The notes: generated from the letters alone by a model not told the origin. Counted from the first letter of the stretch, positions 34,924 through 44,585 are shown. The stretch: 64,000 nt of DNA from Collinsella aerofaciens (GCF_028209885.1 NZ_JAQLEM010000005.1:31319-95318); one strand, 5' to 3'. Made by a program: numbers and translations.

Positions 34924-35732
34924 CGAGTATGTGGAGCAAATCCACAAGTTCGCACAGGTATGGGGCTGACGAGTCGGCCCTCGTCGTCCTCGCATGCTTG
35001 ATTCTGACGCTCGACATCGTAGGAGCAGATGGTCACGAGGTCTTGCATACCGGTGGAAACAATAGGTGCATCGACGCCCGGGGTCAAGCCCTGCAACAAA
35101 ACATCAGCAGCAGAAAGCAAAATCTCCGGACGCATGGAGCCCTCGTTGTCGGCATGGGTGTCGAGCATGAGCACCAGATGGTCCTCACACTCCCCCACCG
35201 CGAGCTCATAGCCAACGAGCGTGTGATCCAAATCCAAGCGCTTGCTCTTTTTTCCGCGCGCGTAGTCGATGCCATGGTCCGCGCGCAGTGTGTCGATCGC
35301 ACGACGCACCTCGTCGGCGCTTACGGGCGCCTCGGGATCCAAGTGCAGGTCGATGCGATACGACAGGCGCGTGAGCTGCGCCGTCAACGCCGGCGTGCGC
35401 ACGTCGATGTACGCCGCCTCGATGGGCGCCAGATCGGCCGGAGATGCCGCAGACAGTCGCTCAAACGCCTCGTCGAGCGCCACGAACTCGGTCATAAACA
35501 GGTCATACCACTCGCAGGTCGACGACGTACCCACCGGCAGCGCCGAAGAGAAGCCCACGCGCATGTGCGGAGAGAAGCCCTGCGTGACGGCATAGGGAAG
35601 TCCCGCACGGCGCACAATGCGCTCAATGGTATGGATTACTTCGAGATGGCCCAGGTACTTAAGGCGATCGCGCTTGCCATAGCGAACACGAAGCCTAAAG
35701 AGCGAGGGGTTGTCGGTCAGGCGCTCACTCAT
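34920..35732 (-). CDS. TIGR03936-type radical-SAM-linked protein (DUF2344)
   Basis: This 270-aa protein of unknown function is nearly always encoded beside or fused to the B12-binding radical SAM protein that precedes it here. It starts FRLRVRYGKRDRLKYLGHLEVI and continues GLPYAVTQGFSPHMRVGFSSALPVG, the conserved core. No enzyme motif can be assigned. ATG at 35732 overlaps the TGA of the radical SAM gene (ATGA), so the two are made together. A role in RNA modification has been considered for the pair because of its location near ribosome genes, but that is not shown by the sequence. Confidence 0.85.
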   Translation of the reverse strand: MSERLTDNPSLFRLRVRYGKRDRLKYLGHLEVIHTIERIVRRAGLPYAVTQGFSPHMRVGFSSALPVGTSSTCEWYDLFMTEFVALDEAFERLSAASPADLAPIEAAYIDVRTPALTAQLTRLSYRIDLHLDPEAPVSADEVRRAIDTLRADHGIDYARGKKSKRLDLDHTLVGYELAVGECEDHLVLMLDTHADNEGSMRPEILLSAADVLLQGLTPGVDAPIVSTGMQDLVTICSYDVERQNQACEDDEGRLVSPIPVRTCGFAPHTR

Positions 35733-37606
35733 GCGCGATCACCCATCAATACATTCTTGGCGTGGAGCGTGGGGCAGATCCCGCAGCCGGTGCACGACGT
35801 GCGGGTGCAGTCGGGAGTCGTGACGCCCTCGAGCGAGCGACGGTACTCGCGCTCGAGGAAGCCGCGCGTGCAGCCGGGGCTCACGTGCTCCCACGGCAGG
35901 CGCCAGTCCAACTCGTAGGGCAGGTGCACGAGCTCATTGAGGTCGATGCCGTTTTTGGCAGCAGCCTCCTTCCAGTTATCGAGCGAGAAATGCTCTACCC
36001 AGGCGTCAAAGCGAGAGCCCGAGCGCCAAGCGTCGATGATGACGGGCGTCATGTCACGACCGGCGCGGGACAGCGCGGCCTCGATGAGCGAGGTCTCGGC
36101 ATCGTGGTAATGCACGCGGACAGCACGGTTGCGAACGCTCGTGATAAGCAACTTCTGGCGACGCTTGACGTCCTCATAGTCGAGCTGCGGGCACCACTGA
36201 AACGGCGTGGCGGCCTTGGGGATAAAGACCGAAACCGAGATCGACACCGAGATCGAGCCGCGACGAGCCTTGGGCACCACGGAACGACCGAGCTCCAGCA
36301 CGTGATCGGCCAGATTGGCGATGGCCACGATGTCCTCGTCGCGCTCGCCGGGAAGGCCCATCATAAAGTAGAGCTTCATGCGGTTCCAGCCGGCCTCGAA
36401 GGCCGCCTTGGCCGCACGGTCCAGGTCCTCCTCGGTCACGTTCTTGTTAATGATGTCGCGCATGCGCTGGCTGCCGGCCTCGGGCGCGAACGTCAGGCCG
36501 CCCTTCTTTTCGCCGGCGACCGACTCGGCCATATCCACGCCAAACGAATCCAGGCGCTGCGACGGAATAGACACGCGAATACCCGTATCCTCCAGGCGAC
36601 GGTTGAGCCTGCCGAGCACGTCGCGAATGCAGGAGTGGTCGGTCGTGGAGAGCGAGGTCAGCGACACCTCGTCATAGCCGGTCTTTTCCAGACCCTGAAT
36701 CACCGACGAGACGATCTGGTCGGCCGAGCGCTCGCGCACCGGGCGATACGTCATGCCGGCCTGACAAAAACGACAGCCGCGGGCGCAGCCGCGCAGGATC
36801 TCGATAGACAGGCGGTCGTGAACCAGCTGCGCATAGGGCACGCACGACTGCGACAGCGGATTCGTGGCGCCGAAATCCTCGACGACGCGCTTGTAGACCA
36901 CGGTCGGCGCATCCTTGCCCTCACGCGGCACGGTGTAGCCATGCGGCGAGCAAGGCTCGTCGTGACGAACCTCATAGAGTGACGGCACGTAGTTGCCGGC
37001 AATAGATGCAAGCTGCTCGACAATCTGCGCGCGCGGGACTCCTTCGTCACGCAGGCGGCGATGCAGCTGGCAGGTCTCGAGCAGCGATTCCTCGCCCTCA
37101 CCGATGAGGATAACATCGAAGAAGGCCGCGTACGGCTCGGGGTTGTACACCGAGGGGCCGCCGGCGATGATAATGGGGTCGTCCTCGGTGCGGTCGGCCG
37201 CTAACAGCGGAATGCCAGCGAGGTCGAGTGCCTCGAGGAAGTTCGTCACCGCCATCTCGTGCGGCACATGCAGGCCGACGATATCGAACGAAGCGACCGG
37301 CGCTGCACCCTCGAGCGAGAGCAGCGGAATGCCTGCCTCGCGCATGGCGTCACCCATATCGGGCCACGGCACATAGCCGCGCTCGCAGGAGATGCCCTCG
37401 GCCTGGTTAAGGATGTTGTAGAGGATGGCGATACCCTGGTTGGGCAGACCGACCTCGTACACATCCGGGTAGATCAGGCAGCAACGGTAGTCGGCATCGG
37501 CCTTGGAAAGCGTGCCCCACTCGTGATCGATATAGCGGCTCGGCTTCTCGACCTTGGCGAGCAACGGCTCAATTAAATGAAAACAGTCTTGGTATGCAAC
37601 GCGCAA
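35729..37606 (-). CDS. B12-binding-domain radical SAM protein (TIGR03960 family)
   Basis: This 625-aa protein has an N-terminal B12-binding-like Rossmann region (CCLIYPDVYEVGLPNQG), then the radical SAM core with the iron-sulfur motif CARGCRFCQAG (near residue 285) and the SLSTTDHSCI segment. The C-terminal part carries a second Cys-rich cluster, CTRTSCTGCGICPTLH, which could bind another iron-sulfur centre. The reaction is unknown. The start is TTG at 37606 with AGGGG 7 bases upstream. It lies between a DUF697-like gene and its partner DUF2344 gene, upstream of rplU. Confidence 0.87.
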   Translation of the reverse strand: MRVAYQDCFHLIEPLLAKVEKPSRYIDHEWGTLSKADADYRCCLIYPDVYEVGLPNQGIAILYNILNQAEGISCERGYVPWPDMGDAMREAGIPLLSLEGAAPVASFDIVGLHVPHEMAVTNFLEALDLAGIPLLAADRTEDDPIIIAGGPSVYNPEPYAAFFDVILIGEGEESLLETCQLHRRLRDEGVPRAQIVEQLASIAGNYVPSLYEVRHDEPCSPHGYTVPREGKDAPTVVYKRVVEDFGATNPLSQSCVPYAQLVHDRLSIEILRGCARGCRFCQAGMTYRPVRERSADQIVSSVIQGLEKTGYDEVSLTSLSTTDHSCIRDVLGRLNRRLEDTGIRVSIPSQRLDSFGVDMAESVAGEKKGGLTFAPEAGSQRMRDIINKNVTEEDLDRAAKAAFEAGWNRMKLYFMMGLPGERDEDIVAIANLADHVLELGRSVVPKARRGSISVSISVSVFIPKAATPFQWCPQLDYEDVKRRQKLLITSVRNRAVRVHYHDAETSLIEAALSRAGRDMTPVIIDAWRSGSRFDAWVEHFSLDNWKEAAAKNGIDLNELVHLPYELDWRLPWEHVSPGCTRGFLEREYRRSLEGVTTPDCTRTSCTGCGICPTLHAKNVLMGDRA

Positions 37607-37616
37607 CGGAAAACCC

Positions 37617-38546
37617 CTAAGCAGCGAGATCGGATGCGTCTTGGTAGGACGCCATAGGACGGGTAGCGCCAGCGACCGTGGTCACCAGATTGCGAACGCG
37701 GGAGAACGTGGCAGCGACCACCTCGTTGGCACGGCCGTAGTCAACATCGCGCTCGTAGAGTGAAACGAGCGCACGGCCCATGCCATAGGTGCCCGCGGCG
37801 GCAGTGAGCGCCTTGACGGCAAACCCAATATGCGGCGTCTGCTTGACGAGCGCGCGGGTGACCGCGCGGATCACAAGACCGCCGGCAAGCACGCCGGCGA
37901 CCTCGTAGCCGCGCTCAGGCTTAATGCCGCGTCCAAAGACGGCAGCGAGCTCAAAGAGCATGCCCACCTGCGCCAGCGCCATAACGGGATAATCGGCGCC
38001 CGGCAAAAACACCAGCGCACCGGTCGCCATATTGGTGAGCGCACACGAGGTGATAATACGATTGGCCGCCGCGATGCGCATGAAGGCAAAGTTCGCCGCA
38101 AAAGCCGTTTCCTTGTCGGTGCGATCGAGAATCCAGCGGGCAAGCGTCTCGAGCAGATACGTCTTATCGGTTGCCGCCACCACGCCGAGCATGGGCGTGG
38201 ACTCCTCGATAAACGGCACCTCCACAGCAGACTCGGCAAGCACGCACACGGGCGCGCCGGCGATCACGAGCTCCTGCACGGCACTCTCCAAGCGGTCGGA
38301 ACCACACGAGAGCACCAGCACCACATCGGTATCGGTCTTTGGAGCTATTCGCTCCTCCCCCAGACGCTCGACGCGCACAATGCCCGAGGTCGTCTGCGGC
38401 ACAAAGGCGTCACGCACCGTCTCGGCCAGAAAGCGCGAGGCGGACGAATCCAGATAGACCGAAACGCGCACCGGCGTATCGGAATCCTTCTTAACGGACG
38501 CGCCCATCTTAAAAGCGCGGGTCAGTTTATCTACGGGAATTTTCAT
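37617..38546 (-). CDS. DUF697-like membrane-associated protein
   Basis: I do not know the function of this 309-aa protein. The middle and C-terminal half contain hydrophobic segments (CALTNMATGALVFLPGADYPVMAL, then VAGVLAGGLVIRAV and a Gly/Ala-rich KALTAAAGTYGMGRAL) resembling the DUF697 region of YcjF-type proteins. The N-terminal half resembles a Rossmann-like domain without a P-loop (DTDVVLVLSCGSDRLE, APVCVLAESA). It is the sixth gene from mreB in the same direction, directly after rodA, so a link to envelope biology is possible but unproven. The family assignment is tentative. Confidence 0.6.
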   Translation of the reverse strand: MKIPVDKLTRAFKMGASVKKDSDTPVRVSVYLDSSASRFLAETVRDAFVPQTTSGIVRVERLGEERIAPKTDTDVVLVLSCGSDRLESAVQELVIAGAPVCVLAESAVEVPFIEESTPMLGVVAATDKTYLLETLARWILDRTDKETAFAANFAFMRIAAANRIITSCALTNMATGALVFLPGADYPVMALAQVGMLFELAAVFGRGIKPERGYEVAGVLAGGLVIRAVTRALVKQTPHIGFAVKALTAAAGTYGMGRALVSLYERDVDYGRANEVVAATFSRVRNLVTTVAGATRPMASYQDASDLAA

Positions 38547-38564
38547 AGCAAACCCCTCCAGCGG

Positions 38565-39791
38565 TTACGCGGCGCCCGAACGATGCCGCCATATGGATTG
38601 TACGATACCCACCGTCAGCAGCTGAATCATCATCGAAGACGAACCGAAGCTAATAAACGGTAGCGGAATACCGGTAATCGGCATCATGCCGATGCACATG
38701 CCGATGTTTTCGAAGGTCTGGAACGCCCACATGCCAACGATGCCCACACACGAAAGACGTAAAAACAGAGACTCGCACTTAAAGGCAACGCGGATCGTCG
38801 AGAAGATGAGCAGCACGTACAAGCACAGCAGCAAAAAGGAACCGCAAAAGCCAAAGGTCTCGGACAAAAAGGCGAAGACGAAGTCGGTGTGGAACTCAGG
38901 CAGAAAGCCGCCGGCCGACTGCGTCGCATGGCCCAAACCCTTACCAAAGAAGCCGCCCGAGCCAACGGCGATAAGCGACTGCTGCAGGTTGTAGGCATCG
39001 TCCGAATCGGCATTATCGGGGTCGATAAAGACCGTCAGACGGTTCATCTGATACTGCTTGATGAGCACATCGTGGCCGAGCAACGAATCAAAGACCGAAT
39101 CGAGCGCCAGAACGAGGGCCACCAAGCCCACGAGCAGGGCCAGAGTCGACAGCACCCATTCGCGGCGTGCACCGCTCATGCAGATGACGATGGCGCCCGA
39201 AACAAGCACGACCAGGCCCGAGCCCAGGTCGCCCATGGCAACGACGGCCAAAAACGGAATGGACAGCATGCCGCAGAGCTTGACGTAGTCGCGAACGGTA
39301 TCGATGCGACCGTTATATTGCGAGCCAAGCGTAGCAATAAAGAAGATGGTGATGAGCTTGGCAAGCTCAACCGGCTGGAATGTCAAGCCGATACCGGGAA
39401 TCTTGATCCAGCCCGTCATGCCCAGACCGCCCGTATAGGACAGGCCCGGAATCTTGGGCGAGAAGATCACGATCAGGTCGATGACGAGCAACGCCGTCGA
39501 GAAATTGGAAATACCGCGCAGGTCGGTTCGCCAGACGAGCACCGCCAGCACCGCTCCGATGCCAATTCCCAGCAAATGGCGCGAGAACGAAGCATCGGCC
39601 TTAAACTGCGAAGCCGACCAGATAATGATGGCACCGTAGGCGACGAGCGCCACAGTAGCCACGAGCACACCGATATGCACCTTTTGGCGAAACGTGCCGC
39701 GCGAGGCCGAAAGTTGCTTGTTGACGCGGTCCAGGCTGCTGCGAGAGCCGGTCTTGGTTGAACGGAACAGATCCGCCGGAGAAAAATCCAT
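38565..39791 (-). CDS. rodA: Rod-shape peptidoglycan glycosyltransferase RodA
   Basis: This 408-aa SEDS-family polymerase has about ten membrane segments. It polymerises lipid II during elongation with PBP2. Typical sequences: GMTGWIKIPGIGLTFQPVELAK, the DLGSGLV motif and FISFGSSSMM near the end. A cytoplasmic N-terminus of about 35 residues precedes the first helix. ATG at 39791 has AGGAGG 5 bases upstream. It lies 10 bases after mrdA (PBP2), its functional partner. Confidence 0.95.
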   Translation of the reverse strand: MDFSPADLFRSTKTGSRSSLDRVNKQLSASRGTFRQKVHIGVLVATVALVAYGAIIIWSASQFKADASFSRHLLGIGIGAVLAVLVWRTDLRGISNFSTALLVIDLIVIFSPKIPGLSYTGGLGMTGWIKIPGIGLTFQPVELAKLITIFFIATLGSQYNGRIDTVRDYVKLCGMLSIPFLAVVAMGDLGSGLVVLVSGAIVICMSGARREWVLSTLALLVGLVALVLALDSVFDSLLGHDVLIKQYQMNRLTVFIDPDNADSDDAYNLQQSLIAVGSGGFFGKGLGHATQSAGGFLPEFHTDFVFAFLSETFGFCGSFLLLCLYVLLIFSTIRVAFKCESLFLRLSCVGIVGMWAFQTFENIGMCIGMMPITGIPLPFISFGSSSMMIQLLTVGIVQSIWRHRSGAA

Positions 39792-39800
39792 CGCAACCTC

Positions 39801-41870
39801 CTATCGAACCGAAGAATCGCCCGAGGCCGAAGAGGTATCGGGCTCGTCATAAATCACGCCGAGCACGTCGCGCACGACATGCATCGCGGTATCTGAGCCA
39901 CCGCCGCCCTGCTCCAGGACGGTAGCGATGACATACTTGGGATCGTCGGCCGGTGCATAGGCGCAGAACCACGCGTATTCGTCCTCGCCACTTTTCTCGC
40001 CCGTGCCCGACTTGCCGTATACCTGCGGCGTCAGGGTGCCAAAGTGCGCCGCCAGGGACGTCGATGCCGTGTAAATCACGTCGTGCATGCCGTTGCGAAC
40101 AAGAGCCAAATCCGAATCGCTGTTGATCTTGGCCTCCAGGCGCTTCTTCTTGCCCTTGCCATTGTACTTATAGGCATCGCCGTCGCCATCGCGCGACACG
40201 GCAGACAAAAATACGTGAGGCACGTACTGTTTGCCGCCGTTGGCAAGACCCATATAGGCGCACGCCATCTGCAGGGGCGTCACCAGGATGTCGCCCTGGC
40301 CGATAGCAATGTTGGTCATATCGCCGGCATTCCACTTGCGGTCCTCGGCAGAGGCGTCGGTGAAGTATGACTCTTTCCACTCGGCATCGGGAATACGACC
40401 CGCGCCCTCACTCGGCAGATCGATACCGCAGGTCTTGCCTAGGCCCCAGCGACGAAAGACCTCCTGCAGGCCCTCGGGATGTTGCTCGTCATAAAAGAAC
40501 GCCTTACCCATGTCGTAGAAGACGGGGTCGCACGAGTTGGCGATACCCGACTGCAGCGTCATGGTGCCGTGGCCAGACGTCAGCCAGCAGCGCTTGCCCC
40601 AAGCCTTGCCCAGACCCGTCCAATAACCCGTGCAGTTGGTTGTCTGCGTTGAAGTGTAGGTTCCAAACTCAAGACCGGCCAGTGCCGAGAGCGGCTTGAT
40701 GGTCGAGGCCGACATGTACTGTCCGCTAATGGCGCGGTTGAGCAGCGGGTGCGAACCCTTGTCATCATTGAGCTCGGTCCACACGTCATTTGAGACGCCG
40801 CCGATAAAGACGGACGGATCGAACTTGGGCTGGCTCGCCATGCCCAGGATCTCGCCATTGTTGGGATCGAGACACACCACAGCGCCGTTGCCGGCATTGC
40901 TGTAGCCAGTGGTCTTGGCAAGCTCGATAGCGCTCGCCAGCGCCGTCTCACAGGCCTGTTGGATCTTAAGGTCGAGCGTGAGCTTAATGTCGGAGCCGGC
41001 CTTCGCGGGCACGGCGCCGGCCTGACCGGTCACATTGCCCGAGGCATCGACCTTGACGGTCTGCTCGCCACGAATACCCTGCAGCAGGTTTTCGTAGTAG
41101 CTCTCAACGCCCGCCTGGCCCACGATATCGCCCGACTGGTACGTAATCTTGCCAGCAGAAGCATCATCATCGCCAGAGGTTTTCTTATTCTGGGCCTCGA
41201 GCTGCTCGGAGGTAATGGTGCCGGTATAGCCCAAGATATGGCATGCCGTCTCGCCGTATGGATACTGGCGCTCGGTACGCTCGGCAATCTTGACGCCCGG
41301 GAACTCGCCGGCGTGTTCCTTGATATAGGCAACCGTGGAGCGACGGACGTCCGTCGCGATGGTATGCAGGCTCTGAGCGCCCTCTGTATTGTCCTGAATA
41401 TTGCGAAGGACCGCCACATAAGGCATTCCAAGCACGTTGGCAAGATGGCGAACCAGAACCTCATCCTCGGCAAGGTCGCGGTAGGCCACGACAGCAAGTG
41501 AGGGACGGTTCTGGACAAGCGCCACGCCATTGCGGTCGAGGATGCGGCCGCGCACAGCGGGTGTGGTAACGGTGCGAGTCTGATTACTATTGGCCTGCTT
41601 CTCGTAATAGTCCGACGAGACCATCTGCATGCCCCACAGCTTGACGGCAAGTGCCGCAAACATCGCGCCCACACCCGTGGTGAGGATGGAAAAGCGGCCC
41701 TTAAAGGCGGTCGCCGCGGTATTGCCCTCGCCCTCGGTGGCGCGCGGGGCCGTTCCATGCTGTGTATCGTAGGTAAAACGGGAATCGCCTCGACGCATGA
41801 TGAGCAGCGCGACCACGATGGCCACAACCAGCACGATACCGGCGATAATAACCGTCATCTGGGAAGACAT
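39801..41870 (-). CDS. mrdA: Penicillin-binding protein 2 (elongation transpeptidase)
   Basis: This 689-aa class B PBP cross-links peptidoglycan with RodA. There are two hydrophobic segments at the N-terminus, one at residues 5-25 and another near 65-85, rather than the usual one. The PBP dimerisation domain follows (RGRILDRNGVALVQNRPSL). The transpeptidase domain shows SASTIKP (SxxK serine), NSCDPVF (SxD, as in PBP2 proteins) and KSGTGE (KSG). ATG at 41870. It lies between mreD and rodA. Confidence 0.94.
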   Translation of the reverse strand: MSSQMTVIIAGIVLVVAIVVALLIMRRGDSRFTYDTQHGTAPRATEGEGNTAATAFKGRFSILTTGVGAMFAALAVKLWGMQMVSSDYYEKQANSNQTRTVTTPAVRGRILDRNGVALVQNRPSLAVVAYRDLAEDEVLVRHLANVLGMPYVAVLRNIQDNTEGAQSLHTIATDVRRSTVAYIKEHAGEFPGVKIAERTERQYPYGETACHILGYTGTITSEQLEAQNKKTSGDDDASAGKITYQSGDIVGQAGVESYYENLLQGIRGEQTVKVDASGNVTGQAGAVPAKAGSDIKLTLDLKIQQACETALASAIELAKTTGYSNAGNGAVVCLDPNNGEILGMASQPKFDPSVFIGGVSNDVWTELNDDKGSHPLLNRAISGQYMSASTIKPLSALAGLEFGTYTSTQTTNCTGYWTGLGKAWGKRCWLTSGHGTMTLQSGIANSCDPVFYDMGKAFFYDEQHPEGLQEVFRRWGLGKTCGIDLPSEGAGRIPDAEWKESYFTDASAEDRKWNAGDMTNIAIGQGDILVTPLQMACAYMGLANGGKQYVPHVFLSAVSRDGDGDAYKYNGKGKKKRLEAKINSDSDLALVRNGMHDVIYTASTSLAAHFGTLTPQVYGKSGTGEKSGEDEYAWFCAYAPADDPKYVIATVLEQGGGGSDTAMHVVRDVLGVIYDEPDTSSASGDSSVR

Positions 41871-41883
41871 CTACGGGCCTCCC

Positions 41884-42450
41884 CTATTTGAGCTTGCGGG
41901 TCTTGGGCTTAAAGCGCATACCCGTCTGGCGTCCGCCACGTGCGGAGAATCCATAGCCGGACTGCGGCACGACGCCGGACATCAAAAACGGAATGGCAAC
42001 CAGACCCGTCAGGATCGAGGACGGCAGCGCATGGCCGAAGATCGCCACGACAAAGCTCGTCTCCAAACCCATAAACAGCAAGATGATGCTGTAGATCACA
42101 TTAATGACGAGCGCAAAGGCGCCCACGGTGACGCCGCGCGCACTCGGGGTACCGCCCGTCTGACCGACGGCGCTGTGCACCAGGGCAAAAGAACCCACGG
42201 TCAGCAGGAGCGACATAACGCCCACCGGCACGGCAGCGGACAGGTCATAAAACAAGCCGCTGCAAAAACCGCACACGACGGCACGGGTCGGGTCGCCCGA
42301 GAACACGCTTAGGCACACCAGGATAATCATGAAGTTGACGCGACCTCCCGCAATGGAGATCTGCGGTGCCAGGCCTGCCTGCAGCAGCACACACACAATG
42401 GCGGCGATTACAAACGTGCGGGAGCTCATCCCCTGCTCGTGTAGATCCAT
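41884..42450 (-). CDS. mreD: Rod shape-determining protein MreD
   Basis: This 188-aa membrane protein has about five hydrophobic segments and no enzymatic motif. The sequence is poorly conserved, and the call rests on size, topology (FVIAAIVCVLLQAGLAPQISI, then VVCGFCSGLFYDL) and position between mreC and mrdA. I chose ATG at 42450 with GGGGG 7 bases upstream; ATG at 42456 is too close to that site. The C-terminus is basic (KPKTRKLK). Confidence 0.88.
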   Translation of the reverse strand: MDLHEQGMSSRTFVIAAIVCVLLQAGLAPQISIAGGRVNFMIILVCLSVFSGDPTRAVVCGFCSGLFYDLSAAVPVGVMSLLLTVGSFALVHSAVGQTGGTPSARGVTVGAFALVINVIYSIILLFMGLETSFVVAIFGHALPSSILTGLVAIPFLMSGVVPQSGYGFSARGGRQTGMRFKPKTRKLK

Positions 42451-42461
42451 GGACATGCCCC

Positions 42462-43460
42462 CTATTCGCTCGAGCCAGAATCGGTCGTCTCGGACGTGTC
42501 GGAACTGTCATCCGAGCTCTCGTCCTTCGTCTTGGTCGCAGCATCGCGCGACGTTCCCTGCGGCGTGCTGTTGGCCGTGCTCACGTCCTCATCCGAGGCC
42601 GACTGTTCGTCGGTCAGCGAGGTGATGACCAGCACTTCCTCGTTGTTCTCGGCCGTGGTCTGAGCGCGCACCACAATGGTGTAGTACACGTCGTTTGCCG
42701 ATTTCTCAACCGACGAGACGGTGCCAAGCGGAAGGCCCTTGGGGAACACGCCACCGATGCCAGAGGTCACGATGATATCGCCAACCTTAACATCGGAGTC
42801 GACGCTCACGTACTCAAGACGCAGCGTGCCGTCAGCCTGACCCTGCAGCATACCCTGGGCGCGCGTGTCCTGCACCATGGCGGACACGCCCGAGTTCTCG
42901 TCGCCAATCAGGCGCACGGTAGAGGTCTTGGCCGATACCTCGATAATCTGGCCGATAACACCGGCAGAACTCGTCACGGGCATGTTGATGGTAAGGCCGT
43001 CGGCAGAGCCCTTGTCGATGGTAACGGTCGAGGTCCAGGCATCGCCGGAGGCACCAACGATACGAGCTGCGGTCGATTTGAGGTTGTAGGTCGATTGCAG
43101 CCCGACCAGGCCCTCCAGGCGCTCGGCAGTCTTTTGAGCCTCAGAAAGCTCGGCGACCTTAGAGGTCAGCTCCTCATTTTGCTTCTTGAGCTCGTCGAGC
43201 GTGTCCTGCGACGCCGTTAGGTTAGAGAACACGTTGCCAATCGCATTGAAGGGAGCCGCCACAGCCGAGCCCACAAAGCGCACCGGAGAGGTAATCGTCG
43301 TTACGCCCGAACGCACGGCATGAATCGGCCCTGCCTCGCCCTCGCGGATGTAAAACGTGAGCAGCAACACCGAAATCAGGCTGAAAACAATCAACGGGCG
43401 CATACCCGTTGATTGTCGCTTGGTATTCAGATTTGTGGAGAAACCCGAAGATCGTGCCAA
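42462..43460 (-). CDS. mreC: Rod shape-determining protein MreC
   Basis: This 332-aa bitopic protein has a short cytoplasmic N-terminus, one membrane helix (PLIVFSLISVLLLTFYI), a coiled coil (TLDELKKQNEELTSKVAELSEAQKT) and the double beta-barrel domain (ARIVGASGDAWTSTVTIDKG onward). The last 45 residues are a Ser/Thr/Asp-rich low-complexity tail. MreC links MreB to PBP2. The start is TTG at 43460 with AAGGTGG 7 bases upstream. Confidence 0.94.
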   Translation of the reverse strand: MARSSGFSTNLNTKRQSTGMRPLIVFSLISVLLLTFYIREGEAGPIHAVRSGVTTITSPVRFVGSAVAAPFNAIGNVFSNLTASQDTLDELKKQNEELTSKVAELSEAQKTAERLEGLVGLQSTYNLKSTAARIVGASGDAWTSTVTIDKGSADGLTINMPVTSSAGVIGQIIEVSAKTSTVRLIGDENSGVSAMVQDTRAQGMLQGQADGTLRLEYVSVDSDVKVGDIIVTSGIGGVFPKGLPLGTVSSVEKSANDVYYTIVVRAQTTAENNEEVLVITSLTDEQSASDEDVSTANSTPQGTSRDAATKTKDESSDDSSDTSETTDSGSSE

Positions 43461-43481
43461 ATGGAATCCACCTTTTGGAAA

Positions 43482-44525
43482 TTAAGCATTGGTCTGGACG
43501 AAGCCGCCATCAAACGCATTGGCCTCGAGCACGCGGGCACAGCCGTTAACGACGTTATCGAGCGCCGTGGGGCTGACGTTGACCGAAACACCGGTCTCAT
43601 CGCGCAGGCGCACGTCGAGACCGCGCAGCAGCGCGCCGCCACCAGTCAGCAAAATGCCGTAGTACATAAGGTCCGAGGCAAGATCGGGAGGCGTAGCGTC
43701 GAGTGCGTCCTTGACGGCCTTGGCCATCTCGTCGAGCGGCTTGTTGAGCGCGCGACGAATCTCCTCGCTCTCGATGCGCACGGTCTTGGGCAGACCGGTG
43801 ATCACGTCGCGGCCGTTGACCTCGACGTCGAGCTCGTCCTTGAGCGGCACGGCGGAACCGACCTTGATCTTGATGTCCTCTGCCGTACGCTCGCCGATGG
43901 CAAGGTTGTAGGCATCGCGAACGTGCGTGAGGATGGCCTGATCGAACTCGTCGCCGGCAATACGGATGGACTGCGAGACGACGATGCCGCCCATAGCGAT
44001 AACGGCAACCTCGGTGGTACCGCCACCGATGTCGATGACCATGGAGCCGGTAGGCTCCTCGACGGGCAGGTCGGCGCCGATAGCGGCGGCCATAGGCTCT
44101 TCGATCAGGTAGGCCTGGCGAGCGCCGGCTTGGATCGTAGCCTCAAAGACGGCACGCTTCTCGACAGACGTGACGCCGGAGGGAACGCAGACGACAACGC
44201 GCGGACGCGGGGTCCACGGATAGCGCTTCTCGGACGCCTTGTCGATAAAGTAGCGGAGCATGGCCTCGGTAACATCGAAGTCGGCGATGACGCCGTCCTT
44301 CAGGGGACGAACGGCCACGATGTTGCCGGGCGTACGGCCGAGCATGCGCTTTGCCTCGATACCGACCGCGAGGATGCGCTCGTCGTTCTTGTCGATGGCG
44401 ACAACAGAGGGCTCGCGAATGACGATGCCCTTGCCACGCACGGAGACAAGCGTATTTGCGGTGCCGAGGTCGATGGCAAGATCGCCCGCATAGCTACCGA
44501 AGAACATATCCATCAAAGAAAACAA
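43482..44525 (-). CDS. mreB: Actin-like cell shape protein MreB
   Basis: This 347-aa actin-fold ATPase forms filaments that guide wall elongation. Phosphate 1 motif IDLGTANTLV, phosphate 2 IDIGGGTTEVAVI and the adenosine motif LTGGGALLRGLD are all present. The start is TTG at 44525 with AGGAG 5 bases upstream; ATG at 44513 lies 17 bases from the site and is less likely. It is first in the mreB-mreC-mreD-mrdA-rodA operon. Confidence 0.97.
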   Translation of the reverse strand: MFSLMDMFFGSYAGDLAIDLGTANTLVSVRGKGIVIREPSVVAIDKNDERILAVGIEAKRMLGRTPGNIVAVRPLKDGVIADFDVTEAMLRYFIDKASEKRYPWTPRPRVVVCVPSGVTSVEKRAVFEATIQAGARQAYLIEEPMAAAIGADLPVEEPTGSMVIDIGGGTTEVAVIAMGGIVVSQSIRIAGDEFDQAILTHVRDAYNLAIGERTAEDIKIKVGSAVPLKDELDVEVNGRDVITGLPKTVRIESEEIRRALNKPLDEMAKAVKDALDATPPDLASDLMYYGILLTGGGALLRGLDVRLRDETGVSVNVSPTALDNVVNGCARVLEANAFDGGFVQTNA

Positions 44526-44585
44526 CGCAACTCCTGATGTGTTGGATGATTGCTGGAAAACTACTAGCTCATCATACTAGCGCAA

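Noticed and set aside
44526..44585. Firm mreB promoter
   Set aside because: A TATGAT -10 candidate exists, but no -35 at a suitable distance could be found, so it is only mentioned and not listed as a feature.
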